Shown: positions 10,957 through 21,505 of the stretch, one piece after another | Layout: the number at the start of each line of letters is the position of its first letter | Position numbering within the stretch: position 1 is the first letter of the stretch | Assembly: GCF_019112545.1 (NCBI RefSeq) | Contig: NW_025064883.1 | Coordinates: forward strand, 1,314,100 to 1,378,099 | From: Guyanagaster necrorhizus | Taxonomy: Eukaryota; Basidiomycota; Agaricomycetes; Agaricales; Physalacriaceae | DNA: 64,000 bases | Direction of reading: 5' to 3' | Notes under the pieces: generated by a model | The model's input: the letters and a program-made list of their open reading frames with translations, nothing else | Database searches by the model: none | What the model was told of the DNA's origin: nothing | Position numbers and translations under genes: made by a program

Positions 10957-11378
10957 CTACTTTTTCGTAGGTTGTGGTGATAGCTGTTGTGATTGTTCCA
11001 GCAAAATATTGGCCTTCTTCAACTCTCGTTCTGCCTCGGGGCTCTTCACCACTGTCTCTAGTTTGAACCGTTTTCTAGCTGACACAGGCGGGCAATTGCG
11101 GATGATAACGACATCGTCCTGGCGCAGTTCTTTCGAATGATGAAGTGAACAGCACCCAAAGAAAAAAGGCGCGGCGAACCGTTGTTTGGGTCATGCGTGA
11201 GATATTTTTTCGTCCGTTCGATAACCTGGCGAAGATTCAGTCAAGACCTCCCGCCCAGATACAAAGAATGCACCTTTCCCGTCACTCGATGGGTCATCCA
11301 CCTCGACACTGTCACCGTGGCTGTCTTGTTCATGAAGCCAACCTTGGTGACAATTCCCTGCAATGCCATGGGAGGCAT
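10957..11378 (-). CDS. MRPS17: Mitochondrial small-subunit ribosomal protein uS17m
   Basis: Three exons (11274-11378, 11180-11225, 10957-11129) give 107 residues. The N-terminus MPPMALQGIVTKVGFMNK with TATVTVSR is the OB-fold start of bacterial and mitochondrial S17, and VVIIRNCPPVSARKRF is its second conserved block. The protein binds 16S-type rRNA in the mitoribosomal small subunit. A second in-frame ATG (11369) three codons downstream could also start translation. The C-terminal extension with ELKKANILLEQSQQ is typical of fungal versions and may be helical. No cleavable presequence is obvious, as in other fungal S17m. Confidence 0.88.
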
Positions 11379-11652
11379 GGCTAGCTAGTATAGAAAGCGT
11401 GCAGTGACGGGCAGACTGGAGATAAATTGTCCGGCAGCTCAAAAAGTTCGCTCGCATCACATAATCGGCATTGCATCATCATATTGTATTTCAAAGTCCC
11501 AAGTAATTATTAGTGGTACTGAGTGGTATGTAGTATAATGTAATCTGTCTACCTGCTGATGTTGTGCAAAGATCCTGAATGTGTAAAAATACAGTCGTGA
11601 GGGATACCATTTGCTGAGATAAAATTACTATGCCAGGCCCTGATGTGATTTT

Positions 11653-14053
11653 TCAAGCAGCAGTCTTATCAGACTCTTTTGAACATGACACCGGCAGTTT
11701 TTTGGTTAGTGCATACTTCGATTTCATTCGAAGAATATGACCGTATCTACAAATGTCACGTGAATGCCGATTGATATTGGAATAGGAGGACAAGCCCGCA
11801 CTTTAAGAATAGCAGAGGTAGCGGAACCATGGCAAGCGCGACGAATCCCAAAAGCGACGACGCCCAGCGAGGATCGAGGGCGGTATACATCTGGGTGGCA
11901 AATAGCTTGCAACAAATATTAGCAAGCTACGAAAGAGCCAAACAATGAAAAGGAAGACAGCTTACAGGGAAAGCAGCACCAAACAGACTACGGCAAACAG
12001 TATTGGCAGCGAGGGCCGAAGCAGCAATCATCAAGTATGTATCTGAGACTTGAATCAGACGATGTGCGGCAAGGAAAGAAATGTACAACATACCAATGAT
12101 GTAGTTGAAGAAACTCAACTGTACAAGAGTTCAGATCTTCAGACATTGTCAAGTTGGCAGACAAATTGGATACTTACAAATATCCAGCTGATGGAGAACC
12201 CCATAACATATCCAGCCATCAAGGGTGCCCAGTAGGATATCGATGGAAACTTAAAATGACGTCGATCAGTAACTTTCTCTGACCATTTGCACAACGGCTT
12301 ACTGAGGTCCAACCAAACCAAAAGAATGACACAGCGAACAACGGAGAGGCAAAAAGGGCCATGTGCAAACGATATTCCGGTGCAACAGGCCCTGGAGCAC
12401 ATCGAGCTACTTCCTTCTCGTAACGGGGATTCCAGATTAGGAGGTACTATGTAGCTAAAAGCATTAGAAGAGAACGGGGGCAAGCGTATAAGATCAGCGC
12501 ACCCCTATGACAGCTGTAATACCACCAAACATTATGGGTAAAAACATAAGACCAGAGACGCCCGCGTTGAAGCCATGACCCTCGGTGAAGACGATGGGAT
12601 ATGCTTCAAAGAGAAGGTAAAGACATCCATAGACGAACTGCTAGAATGTGAGATTAGTTGTGCGACAAAAGAGCTAGCACGCACACTAAGATATAATGTG
12701 CTAGCCATAAGCATGGGCTCCTGGAAAAGAATCTTGAATGGCCTGGCGAGAACGTGCTCAACTTGCTGGGCCAATGTCTTTGTGTCCTTTTCCATTGGCG
12801 CATAATATCTATCATCGCCGGTTTCTTTCCTCATTTTCTTCGCTTTTTTGACGAGAAGAATGGGTCTGGTGAAGGCAATTAATCCTTAGGTACCCGAGTC
12901 CAGAGTAAGTATGCGTACCGGTAGGTTTCCGGAATTGCCACAATAATTAATATCCAGCAGATTCCAGCCTGAACGCGGATTAGTCTACGGATGATTGTAT
13001 GTCTGTGATTACTAACGAAGATGGTTAAGACCCAGAAAACCCAACGCCAGGATACACCTAGAAGCTTGGTCAGATGGCTCCTGCCAACTTAAGAATAACT
13101 GAACTTACCCGCTACAGATATATATCCCGCAACTGTAGGTCCTAATGCAGGGCCGGCAAAGGGGGCTACCGTGAATATTGCAAGGGCCTTTCCTCGTGTT
13201 CGAGCATCCCATATATCAGAGATGATAGCCCTATTGAGGCGTCAGTTACGGCTGCAATGCGCACATCGTATGAGCGTACCCAGAATTCGTCAAAGGACAG
13301 GCAGCGAACGTTCCCCCTATGAAACGGAAGACGAGCAGCGAGGCAGTATTTTTAGCCAAGGCCATCCCGATCTGGAAGCACTATTTTTGCAACCTTGAGA
13401 AGGGAAGGATCGGATGACAATCTTCATACGCACTACATAGACAATGAATGCCACGATGAAGATGGGTCGACGTCCGAACTCTTCAGAGAGAGGTCCCCAT
13501 ATGATAGGCCTACTCAATGAGTGAGTGGATGGGCGCAAGTAAATCAATAAATACATACCCTACACAGTATCCTGCGACGAACAGGGAGATCATGAGAGTC
13601 GCAACCTCCGTTGATAAGCCGAATTCTTCTATGACTTGTTCAACAATCCCAGACGCTGAGATCAGGACAGTGAACATTGGAAACACAAGAAGAAGGCACA
13701 GAGAGAGCATACGGGCAGAACTCGCGAACGTACTAAACGGAAAAATGGCTCAACGGCGAACACAAAAAGCAAATGAGGTACACACGCGTTAAGCAATAGG
13801 ACACCGCCTAGGATGGTCACAGACCATTTATGGGTTACTGACCAATACTAGAAAACCAAACATTATCAGATTGACCAAGGGCACGCTTCAAAAAACATAC
13901 CTGTGGATCTTCGGAGGGGTCAAGAGTCACAAGAAATGGGTCAGCACCATTCTTTTCAGATGGTTGGACTTGTATTGTCTCTACAACATCAGGTAGCTGC
14001 TGGTCAGGCTGGAGCGTCCTGGTATCGTCGAAACTGGAGGCTCGTGTGTTCAT
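11653..14053 (-). CDS. MFS drug:H+ antiporter-1 type transporter, copy 1
   Basis: Seventeen exons: 13901-14053, 13786-13847, 13713-13732, 13559-13655, 13434-13509, 13280-13380, 13109-13230, 13017-13057, 12919-12968, 12685-12865, 12503-12637, 12303-12446, 12178-12249, 12094-12118, 11966-12042, 11802-11905, 11653-11746; 517 residues. A hydrophilic N-terminus of about 55 residues precedes around twelve hydrophobic segments. The MFS motif A equivalent is GPLSEEFGRRP (residues 116-126); ISDIWDARTRGKALA and APFAGPALGPTVAGY are also typical of fungal DHA1 multidrug and polyamine exporters (Tpo1/Flu1 group). A long cytoplasmic loop with RYYAPMEKDTKTLAQQVEHV lies between the two halves. A longer start at 14128 is open but less likely. 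The substrate is unknown. It has a tandem paralogue immediately upstream in transcription order. Confidence 0.88.
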
Positions 14054-14637
14054 GACGGCAAAGGAAGGAGGAGGGATCGCAGAAAGAGAAAAGAGGGTGG
14101 GTATTATATCTTTCCACAGATATTGCAATCATCTCTGACTAAGTCAGCGAGCGCACTCTGGATGTTTCCTTTTCTGGATAACTCCGCCCGGTTTTCTTTT
14201 TCTATGACGCATAGAATGTGACTAAAACGTGGTTTTGCCCTGCCGCTGGCTACCTTGGGAATGCGACGTCGTCGGCCTCGAATGTCAACCCATTTGCGGA
14301 TGGAGCTACTTTGTTTCAGTCCCATCGTACGTCTGCATCCTTGCACTGGGAGCCACCTCTGCTAACATTCATCCTTTTGGTTATCAGTCCTGCCGCACTG
14401 GTCCCTTAAAGTGGTGATCCTGAGCGACACTAGGCCTAGCGATAACAGATGATCTGTATCAGATTCATAGCAACTACGAAAACTGCCTTATGTGGTCGGC
14501 ATGTAGATTCCGACTAGCGGATGCTGCGGTTGAAATTATGCAATAAAATATGTCTACAATGTGCTACAGTGATTATGAATGAGGTACAGTACTCCATACA
14601 CGGTCCGTGGATTCCAAAACAATCCTAGTCTACATCG
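14054..14637. other. Spacer between the two tandem MFS genes
   Basis: These 584 bp lie between the start codon of copy 1 and the stop codon of copy 2, both on the minus strand. They must hold the promoter and 5' UTR of copy 1 and the 3' end of copy 2. A pyrimidine-rich stretch lies just upstream of the copy 1 ATG on the minus strand (about 14054-14100). No gene or repeat was recognised. Confidence 0.5.
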
Positions 14638-17116
14638 TCATGCTGCAGAACTGTCAGATTCTTTCGTCCGAGAAGAGGCCGGGAGCGGAGCGGTATGTTC
14701 CACGGGAGCATACTTCGACCTGGCACGAAGTCTGGCCCCATACCTAATAGCGATGAGGACAGGACTTATTGAGTGGACACTACGCACTTTATGAAAATAA
14801 AAGGTATGGGAACCATGGCCAGGGCTACGAAGCCTACCAAGGAGGACGCCCATCGTGGAGTCAAGGCCTCGTACATCTGATTGGCAAATTGCTACGAGAT
14901 GTGTAAGATCCACTGAGCAAAAAGTATGATAAAGGTATATACGGGAAATGCTGCACCGAAAAGGCTACGACAGATAGTGTTGGCTGCTAGTGCTGACGCT
15001 GCGATACCGAGATACGTGTCTGGTGTTGCAATTCAGAAATTAGAATGCAGATGTCTCGGGAAACGCATACGACTTACCTATGATATAGTTAAAGAAGCTT
15101 AACTGTAGCGACGTTGGTAACAAATCTAATGCGGTCCGTATACTTGAAGCACTCACAAATATTCCCATGATTGAAAAGCCTATCAGGGCGCCAGACAACA
15201 ATGGCGACCAATATGTTACGTCCGGATAGCTGGAATACGATGGGTTCAAATCAATATTGACCACAAGACAATATTTCATAAGGAAGGCACCTTGTCCATC
15301 TGTACGCGAAGAGAGACTTATGTCAAAAGAGGGAAAGGTCAACAACACTGCGGGTACTTACCCGAACCAAAAAAAAGATATTGCAAAGAGCGGCGAGGCA
15401 TATAGGGACATAGTCAGGCGATGTTCCGGTGGAACAGGATGAGGACTAAATTGTTCCATGAGCCGCTCATATTGGGGATTGAAAATTGCCAGATACTGTC
15501 CCAAGAGTGAACAAAAAGTAGCTTGGATATGGGCATGGAGGTACATACAACGACGACAGCGCTGGCGGCGCCAATGAGGATTGGGAGGAATGCAAGGCCG
15601 GTGATCCCGGCGCTAAAATGATGTCCTTTTGTGAAGACGATAGGATACGCCTCAAAGAGCAGGTATAGGCAGCCATAGACGAACTACGGGTCGGTGAGCA
15701 CGCAAGAGTGTAGGTGATGTATCATTAACTTACGCTCATATAAATTGTGCTAGCAATGAGCATAGGTTCTTGTACCAGGATTTTAAAGGGCCTGGCTAAG
15801 ACATGCTCTACCTGTTGCGCCATGGTCTTTGTATCTCTTTCCATTGGCGCGTAGTATCGATCATCTCCAGTTTCTTTCCTCAATCTGCGAGCCTTCCATA
15901 CTCGAAGGAGAGGCCTAGTGAAGAAGTCAAACACGATCCACATGTTATAAAATGGCAGGATCATTACTTGTAGGTCTCCGGAATCATTATAAGGATAAGT
16001 ATCCAGCAAACACCGGCCTGGTTCCGTAATCAGACAAATTTGAGAAATGAACGTGGTAGCACTTACAAAGATGGTCAAAACCCAGAACAGCCAGCGCCAT
16101 GACGCGCCTATAATTGCGTGTTAGACAGCTTACGAGAAGCTAATAAACTCTTCCTACCGCCAACTGAGATGAACCCGGAAACGATGGGACCCAAGGAGGG
16201 CCCTGCAAATGGAGCAATAACGAAGACGGCTAGCGCCTTTCCACGATCCTTATCACCCCACATATCTGATATAATAGCCCTAAAAGCCGTCCAGTCGTCA
16301 ATTCATGGCATATAGAACGTCTGGATTTCCACATACCCAGAGTTGGTCAGAGGTCCAGACGCGAAGATACCACCAAGAAAGCGGAATACCAGCAGAGATG
16401 CTGTGTTCTGTGATAGAGCCATGCCAATTTGAAAACACTGACGGCTGTGTGAGAACGTGAACAGACACGGTCAGAAGAACGACACGATTTACCATGTACA
16501 CAAAAAACGTGACAATAAATATAGGCCGTCTTCCAAACTCTTCTGATAGAGGCCCCCATAGAATAGGCCTTCACGAGCTTTCAGTTGAGTCACACTCAAA
16601 CAATGAAATTAACAAACCCAACACAAAATCCCGCTACGAAGAGGGATATTACGAGCACACCAACTTGCTCGGAGAATGTATATTTTTCCATTAACCTGGG
16701 CAAAATTCCTGATGCTTGAAAACAAATGAGATGAAACACATGCACACGTCTAAAATAGTAGCTCACGAGCGGAACTTGCAAACGTTCTGATGGAGAGATG
16801 AGACGTGTTACAAATATAATGAGGCCGATGACTTACGCGTTCAATACCAATATACCACCTAGAATCGTGATAGACCACCTCTTTAGGCGCGACCAGCTCT
16901 AATTTGTAAATCTTAAAGGTGATTAGGTAGGTGGCATTATAAGAGACGAACATCAGGATTCTCAGGCTCGTCTGGATCCAAAGTGACGAGAAACGGGTCT
17001 GCATTGACCTTTTTCTCGACCACCACGCTTGGTACAGTTTCATCGTGAAGGGTGCTCGCGTCTCCAAGAGTCAGGGTAGTTGTTGTAGGATGGTAATGCA
17101 GAGCATATGTAGCCAT
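14638..17116 (-). CDS. MFS drug:H+ antiporter-1 type transporter, copy 2 (tandem paralogue)
   Basis: Eighteen exons: 16952-17116, 16837-16898, 16767-16786, 16618-16714, 16493-16568, 16337-16437, 16158-16279, 16067-16107, 15968-16017, 15734-15914, 15549-15683, 15362-15495, 15291-15299, 15157-15229, 15078-15102, 14943-15019, 14788-14891, 14638-14743; 525 residues. It matches copy 1 along its length: GPLSEEFGRRP, SFFNYII, FAGPSLGPIVSGF, and a loop with RYYAPMERDTKTMAQQVEHV. Internal exon lengths are mostly identical (62, 20, 97, 76, 101, 122, 41, 50, 181, 135, 25, 77 and 104 nt in both genes). An additional intron creates a 9-nt exon at 15291-15299. As a proton-coupled exporter it should act at the plasma membrane; the substrate is unknown. 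A TATA-like element lies about 50 bp upstream of the ATG. Confidence 0.88.
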
Positions 17117-17164
17117 ATTGGACGGAGAAGTGGAACGAGATCAACCCAGACGAAAGATGGTACA

Positions 17165-17172
17165 GTTATATA
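17165..17172 (-). promoter_or_regulatory. TATA-like element upstream of MFS copy 2
   Basis: Read on the minus strand the sequence is TATATAAC, centred about 52 bp upstream of the ATG at 17116. The position fits a core promoter with a short 5' UTR. The 275-bp gap to WRAP73 (+) is shared by both genes, so this may be one half of a divergent promoter. Confidence 0.45.
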
Positions 17173-17391
17173 CCAAGGGCCAGGAACGGCGGGCAAAACC
17201 CATATTTTGTTTTCCGCATATTGTAGATGCGCTTTGATTGTAGCAAGGCGCTGCCAAGTATTGGTCGGAAGTATTACTGATGGAGAGAGTACAAGAAAAT
17301 CCGACTCGGGCTGGGCGCTTTAGTTTTGCACAGCCACACAATTCAGTCATCAGTAAATCGGATCGGCTGCCTTCACTACGCTACACGTTGA

Positions 17392-19316
17392 ATGGACTTT
17401 ACCGCAATTTACAAACAATCTGCATCGCTCGTCGCATTCAGCTCCGCCGGGAACTTGATCCTCACTGCTGCTCAGGACAGACTCATCGTACGGCGCACGG
17501 ATACCTTCCAAATCGTTCGCACCTGTGCTATTGACGCGTCCCCGTCGCCAACCAACGCGTCGCTTCCTCAGCAAAAAACGTTACCCGGCGATAATCGCAT
17601 TTCCCATGCGGCGTGGTCCTCAGATTCGGAGTATATGCTTGCGGCGTGTGCAAAAAAGGGCGTAGTGCATGTTTATAAGCTTCACGATGAGCAATGGCAT
17701 GCGCGTGTCGACGCTGGCACTGAAGGTACGTCGTCAGTGCCAATAGCGTCTCGCACGTCGTACATTCCTCACATAGGTCTGGCAAAGGCGGAATGGGCCC
17801 CCGATGGACGATCCATTCTTTGTTTTTCGGAATGGGGCGTAAGCACCGTGTCGTCGTCGGTCCTGGCGTGCGCTAAGCCGGTGTTTAGTTGCGAGTCACT
17901 ATCTGGTCATTGGTCACAGGCTCAGCGACATACATTCAATTTCCTTTGCATCCCGACAGAGGTGCTTAGATCTGCGTTGTCATCTTGCCTTTCTCATCCG
18001 CTAATCTCCAGGATATGCGTTCCGGTCGGACGGTCGTTACTTTGTCCTTGCGGAGCGGCATCGATCCAAAGATACAATGGGCCTCTATGATGCTGCTGAT
18101 CGTTTCAAATTAGCTAGGGTATGTCTCATATTTTATTGCACGTCTGTCTGTCTTTTCAAGTCGAATCTTACGCCAGCACTTTCCTCTGCCGACAACCTCC
18201 TTATCATCATTCGTATTGTCCCCGAATGGTAATCACCTTGCAGTGTGGGAGGGTCCTCTTGAGGTTTGCAGTGTCAGCGCGTAGCAACATCACTCTGAAT
18301 CCTTTATTAGTACAAAATATTTATTCTGACTTTGGCTGGTGACGTTCTTGCAACATTCAACCCTGATCCGGACCCAGGTTTTGGTGTCCGTAATGTTGCC
18401 TGGCATCCCTCCGGCAACTTTCTGATTGTTGGAGGTTGGGACGACAAGGCAAGTTTCTTAATTGAGTATGAGCGTATAGACAACTCTCTAAGCATTCGAC
18501 AGGTGCATATTCTTGACAGCCTTAGTTGGTCGCCCATACGTACCTTGGAGCTTTCAAGCCGAATACCACCTGGCGTGGTATGCTTAGTTTTACTTCCAAA
18601 AACATGCTCTGATCAACTCAACCGTAGAACGTGTGGCGGGAACCTGCCGACTGGTTAACGACGACTGGGGGTCGAGGCTTTTTGTCATGTAGGCCTGTCT
18701 ATCCTTGAAGGGTCTCTCTGTTATTCTCAACATTTTAGATGAAAAACTCCCTTCCCCTCATTCGATTACGCTAACTAAACCTGATCATACTAAACCCAAT
18801 CCCAAAAGCGGTGTCATCCAAATGGAATGGAATCTGACTGGTAGCTTTCTTCTGGTACGCTTTGGTGCGTTTTGCCCCATTTTACCCCGAGTCGCATATT
18901 TATTCACATGTAACAACAGAAACAACGCCGACGATTATGCATATTTTTGATTTCCCCGCTCCTGATGCGGCTTTCGTGCCACGTCTACGGAGTCTACTTA
19001 TACATTCCCGCCCAGTGAGGAGTGCGAAGTGGAATCCGAAACGCAAAGGTTGCTTGGCAGTCTGTTGCGGGAGCCCTAGTCTGTACATTTGGAGCGACGA
19101 ATGGGTCGGGGAGAGTGGAACTGAAGAGGAAATAGCGGAATGTGTAGGCGTACCCGCAAGTATGCTATCTCTTTGATTATCAAAAGCTCTCCGTTCATCC
19201 ATTTTATAGAGAACTTTGACGCTCGTGATCTTCGGTGGGCGCCAGATGGTAAAGGACTGATTCTACTTGACAAAGAAACCTTCTGTTGTTCATTCGAGGT
19301 CGAGGATGACGCATGA
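17392..19316 (+). CDS. WRAP73: WD40 protein WRAP73/WDR8
   Basis: Eleven exons (17392-17725, 17777-17838, 17889-17961, 18012-18118, 18177-18263, 18311-18448, 18503-18577, 18628-18688, 18739-18864, 18920-19159, 19210-19316) give 469 residues. The start MDFTAIYKQSASLVAFSSAG and blocks such as DRLIVRRTDTFQI, KKGVVHVYKL, VKVEWAPDG-like LAKAEWAPDGRSILCFSEWG, FGVRNVAWHPSGNFL and GGWDDK are diagnostic of WDR8. The protein folds into WD repeats over most of its length. In fission yeast and animals it works at the spindle pole body or centrosome, with an Ssx/SSX2IP-type partner, in minus-end anchoring and spindle length control. Intron 18449-18502 begins with GC rather than GT; removal restores Lys-Val-His-Ile-Leu-Asp as in relatives. 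Confidence 0.9.
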
Positions 19317-19450
19317 TATGAAGCCATATCTTGTAATATTAGCCACCGCTTGACTTTCCTTTTTGCCATTGTCTCTAATTTTTACTCTCACGGTTTGAGT
19401 GATTGTTAACTCGCCAATCTATAAAATCTCGAAATTGGGTTACACCGTGA

Positions 19451-20641
19451 CTACAACGTTTTAACCCAGCTCAACAGATCACTGTTAAGTTCGTCCTTCT
19501 TATCCCAAACTACCCAATGTCCACTGGCATACTCATGAACAGTCGTATTCTTACAATTATCAACGGTTTCCTTCATGTTGATAGCATTGATAGCTACACT
19601 GTCTTTCAATGCACCACCATAGAAGACCGGCTTCGTAATCTGAAGGTTTTCCGCCGGCACAGCTGTAGATGGATGTGATAAACAAAGAAGCTAAATGGAA
19701 AGTTCAACACACCTTTGTTATCTTCAGCATCAATTCCTGAGGTCATTATTGTGTACCAATTCAAACAGCTGGCCATACCACCTTCGACCAATTGTTTCTT
19801 ACGAATGTCCTTCTCCTACGTAAAATGGCAGTCAACAACAAGACTAACCCAGACATCAGACCAACCTCCTCTGTGATGTATGGAGCAAGAGGACCGTAGG
19901 ACCTGCCACCCCGTAGCAGATACGACTTCAAAGCACCCGTAGGAGCGAAATCGCTGGCTGCCTTGGGATCTCCAGAATGTATGAGTCTTAAGAACGATTC
20001 CATGTTTTCTTCGATGATTTTGGGGGCCTCCTCTGACGAGAAGAAAGACCAATATCCGAATATTTCGTATTCAAAGGTGTTCTTAGACTGTGTTGGTGAT
20101 TATGACCACCGAATCACTGATAAGCAGAGATGGAAGCACATACCAGGACCATAAAATTTTCGTAGTTATTTTCCGTGCTTGGCAACCAATAGCCTACAGC
20201 TAAGAAGCCGAATCCGATGAATCGATTGGGGTAGTAGTTGGCGAGACGACCGACAAGCTTGGAGCCCCTTGAAAGAACAATGGGTACAGACCATGGCAAT
20301 CGGTGAATGAAGAAGAGAACAGACCAGTCATGACCGATGGCGACAACACGGGCTGCATTTTCTGCATCGACCAGCTCTACGAGATCTTTCGTAAGAAGGG
20401 TGGATCGAAAGTCTGCAGGATCGGTGGGCTTTGAAGAACCGCCATAGCCAAGGAGATCTGGAACTATGAGTCCGTAGCCCTCATTGATGAAAAAGGGAAC
20501 CTGGTGTCGCCAGTCGAAGGAGGTGCATGGAAAGCCATGCAAGAAGAGTAAGTAGGGATGGTCATCCTTAGGGAGGGACAGAAAGAAATGGTAGTCATAA
20601 CCACGAGACGTGGTAAAATCTTTGTAAAGAGAAGGATCCAT
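19451..20641 (-). CDS. Alpha/beta hydrolase, soluble epoxide hydrolase-like
   Basis: Five exons (20325-20641, 20144-20267, 19866-20087, 19713-19815, 19451-19662) encode 325 residues. The oxyanion motif HGFP sits at residues 35-38 and the nucleophile elbow GHDWGSK carries Asp105. The C-terminal catalytic histidine is His304 in ASGHWVVWDK. An Asp nucleophile plus HGFP places it with epoxide hydrolases and haloalkane dehalogenases rather than esterases; the large cap between about 135 and 230 contains YWSFFSS and GALKSYLLRGG, consistent with epoxide ring opening by cap tyrosines. The natural substrate is unknown. No signal peptide is seen, so it is probably cytosolic. A TATA-like element lies 40 bp upstream. 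Confidence 0.85.
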
Positions 20642-20678
20642 CGCAATTCGGGGACAAGGTGAAAGTAATGCTGCCTTG

Positions 20679-20686
20679 ATTATATA
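20679..20686 (-). promoter_or_regulatory. TATA-like element upstream of the epoxide hydrolase-like gene
   Basis: On the minus strand the sequence reads TATATAAT, centred about 41 bp before the ATG at 20641. Spacing fits a TATA-driven core promoter with a very short leader. Confidence 0.45.
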
Positions 20687-21505
20687 GATAGCCGACCGTG
20701 AGGGCGGGATGCAGCGCTGACAGTAGTAATGAATCTTGTAAATTCCGACAAGGGCTTATAGTGACCAAGGGACACTACTTACTATTGGACTGTTAAGACG
20801 AGAAACTGCTTGTATCGTAACCTGTTACATGCATGGAGTGGAAGTATTAACTAATGTGGGCGTAACTTTCATTCCCAGGGTGCTTACCTCCCTGCTACTG
20901 TTAAAATTGCGAGGCTGGGCTCAATATACCCTTGCAAACGCGACGCATCAACGTCGAAACATACCAACTTATATACTACAAAATTCCCTCGGAAATGAAC
21001 ACCTGGCTATTGGTGCGGTGCCGGCAAGGAAGTGGATGACGGTCACGGTCTCCAGGGATGTTGAAATACCAGTAGTGTTCGCTGGGCCTTGCTTGGCGCA
21101 TTGGTGCTTCGTCGGAGATGACTTACTTGTCGTACCATACCATCCCTCTTACCCTCAATAATTGACGACAGGTTCTTCAATTTCTGAAGTAAATAAGGCG
21201 TACTTAGAGGAGTGCGTCCCCCGGAAGGACTTATACCTCTCTCATTTTAGGTAGACAATTCGCCTGTAAGTATAGGCCTCGTTGATCAATACTCCCACAC
21301 AGACCGTGTCCTGGTGTAGTCAGGGTTTGTAGAAGGCATAATATCCGTCGGGTTGAGTCCAACTAAAGTACCAGCACGCCGACGTGGCATCGGCCCGGGA
21401 GTCTCTGCCGATTATTGCCGATTGGATTGCCTCTTCAAGCCGAAACCTTCGAGTTCGTCAGTGCCTAACGTAATCACTCATAATCATTTGTTCCTTCTTT
21501 CTCCC
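20687..21505. other. Intergenic region between divergent hydrolase and AFG3 genes
   Basis: About 820 bp with no supported gene. An open frame at 20829-21161 (110 codons) lacks any recognisable motif and looks like chance. The AFG3 frame stays open upstream of its ATG back to about 21353 but has no ATG there, so this is probably 5' UTR. The region is long enough for two independent promoters. Confidence 0.5.

Noticed and set aside
20829..21161. A 110-codon open frame upstream of AFG3
   Set aside because: No motif, no plausible splice partners and no conservation that I recognise; likely chance in a long intergenic region.
21353..21505. Upstream in-frame extension of AFG3
   Set aside because: It would need a non-ATG start; the ATG at 21506 gives a textbook mitochondrial presequence.
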